From: an uncultured Pelagibacteraceae bacterium
GTDB lineage: Bacteria > Pseudomonadota > Alphaproteobacteria > Pelagibacterales > Pelagibacteraceae
Length of the DNA stretch: 64,000 nt
Direction: 5' to 3'
Assembly: GCA_902579605.1 (NCBI GenBank)
Contig: CACHHD010000001.1
Coordinates: 124,001-188,000, forward strand
The notes under the pieces are model-generated. The model was not told the origin of the DNA and did not search any database. It saw nothing but the letters and a program-made list of their open reading frames with translations. The position numbers and the translations under genes are program-made. This document shows, piece by piece, positions 63,634-64,000 of the stretch. Each line of letters opens with the position of its first letter. Positions within the stretch are counted from its first letter, which is position 1.

Positions 63634-64000
63634 TTAGGGTTCTAATTCGATATCCCAATACAAGTAGTCCATCCAACTTTCATGTAAAAAGTTTGGTGGA
63701 AAATTTCTTCCATTTCTATGGAGATCATCTACAGTAGGTCTGTAAGGTTTATTAAATAATTTCATTCCGCTTGCTTCAAATAATTTTCCACCTTTTTTAA
63801 CATTACATGTGGAACAAGCTGTTACAACATTTTCCCAATCTGTAATTCCACCTTTTGACTTAGGTAAAAGATGGTCAAAAGTTAAATCCTTTTTGTCTCC
63901 ACAGTATTGGCATGTAAACTTATCCCTTAAAAAAACATTAAATCTTGTAAAATTCGGATTATCTGAAGGTTTTACAAAATTTTTTAAAGCTATCACACTT
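63634..64000 (-). CDS. HNH endonuclease family protein (5' end cut by window edge)
   Basis: At least 122 codons are visible and the frame stays open to the end of the window. It has the HNH layout with zinc CxxC pairs CQYCG and CSTCN, catalytic LTFDHLLPKSKGG and the family tail FLHESWMDYLYWDIELEP. Related full-length proteins are about 180 residues, so the first ~60 residues are missing; the GTG at 63994-63996 is an internal valine, not the start. It is the common alphaproteobacterial housekeeping HNH protein rather than a homing nuclease. Confidence 0.88.
   Translation of the reverse strand, partial: SVIALKNFVKPSDNPNFTRFNVFLRDKFTCQYCGDKKDLTFDHLLPKSKGGITDWENVVTACSTCNVKKGGKLFEASGMKLFNKPYRPTVDDLHRNGRNFPPNFLHESWMDYLYWDIELEP

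Noticed and set aside
63634-63996. HNH gene starting at the GTG near 63996 as a complete 120-aa protein
   Set aside because: The frame is open to the window edge and the aligned family continues upstream of this valine, so the gene is truncated by the window.
1-64000. CRISPR arrays, insertion sequences, prophage or toxin-antitoxin modules
   Set aside because: No regularly spaced repeats, transposase or integrase motifs, or phage structural genes were recognised on either strand.

Overview
The window reads as a contiguous piece of a very AT-rich, streamlined alphaproteobacterial chromosome, most likely from the SAR11 clade (Pelagibacterales) or a close marine relative. The reasons are lysine/isoleucine/asparagine-rich proteins, gene spacers of a few bases or short stop/start overlaps, alphaproteobacterial gene orders (bolA | DnaJ-like-cobS-cobT; SUV3-like helicase-TerB-fdxA-carD; def-fmt-truA; thrS-infC-rpmI-rplT then pheST), a class I lysyl-tRNA synthetase, Coq7, and a TAXI-type TRAP transporter. 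Taxonomy is inferred from gene content alone. I see no prophage, insertion sequence, CRISPR array or rRNA operon. No stretch above 300 bases lacks a gene: the longest spacers are 41436-41686 (which holds a 30-codon leader ORF) and 58919-59121 (a promoter region).

Layout. 1-1840: the 3' end of dapE, then a class II histone-deacetylase-like enzyme and a SET-domain protein in a tight + strand operon. 1842-5945: a - strand block with a 60-aa membrane protein, an exported 577-aa orphan, def, fmt and truA. 6019-11180: aroK-aroB, bolA, and DnaJ-like-cobS-cobT. 11175-14709 (-): VUT/YhhQ transporter, rpmB, pyrD, lysK. 14802-18360 (+): TrkH, AmpG-like permease, NlpC/P60 peptidase. 18458-30476 (-): an orphan, tRNA-Ser(GGA), glycosyltransferases and the translation cluster lepA, pheT, pheS, rplT, rpmI, infC, thrS. 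30515-38067: alpha/beta hydrolase, SDR protein, gltB and a frameshifted gltD. 38236-47246: uppP, tRNA-Arg(ACG) with a 25-aa membrane ORF, thiolase, a second HDAC-like gene, aceE-aceF, a DMT exporter and a thioesterase. 47255-54749: periplasmic ASPIC/UnbV protein, Cys-rich protein, exported MsrB, 50-aa zinc-ribbon-like protein, TRAP-TAXI transporter, aminotransferase. 54919-58918: SUV3-like helicase, TerB, FdxA, CarD and a 21-aa polybasic peptide gene. 58992-64000: acyl-CoA synthetase behind tRNA-Leu(CAA), a double-HTH regulator, YqaA/DedA, DsbB, Coq7 and an HNH nuclease cut by the window edge.

How the genes may work together. Much of the window is core translation and wall/lipid precursor metabolism. 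The less ordinary material falls into three themes. (1) Protein-lysine chemistry: two HDAC-fold enzymes, a SET methyltransferase next to one of them, a CarD regulator with a histone-tail-like N-terminus, and a 21-residue peptide made almost entirely of Lys/Arg convergent with carD. A functional link is hypothesis only. (2) Acetyl-CoA: thiolase, the second HDAC, and a pyruvate dehydrogenase whose E1 carries its own lipoyl domain, preceded by a leader ORF with a strong ribosome binding site. (3) Several genes too short for routine gene callers (21, 25, 30, 44, 50 and 60 codons), some with strong Shine-Dalgarno sequences or stop/start coupling to neighbours.

Odd gene structure: gltD is split by a one-base insertion, and all three tRNA genes abut protein genes so closely that tRNA processing would define the mRNA ends.
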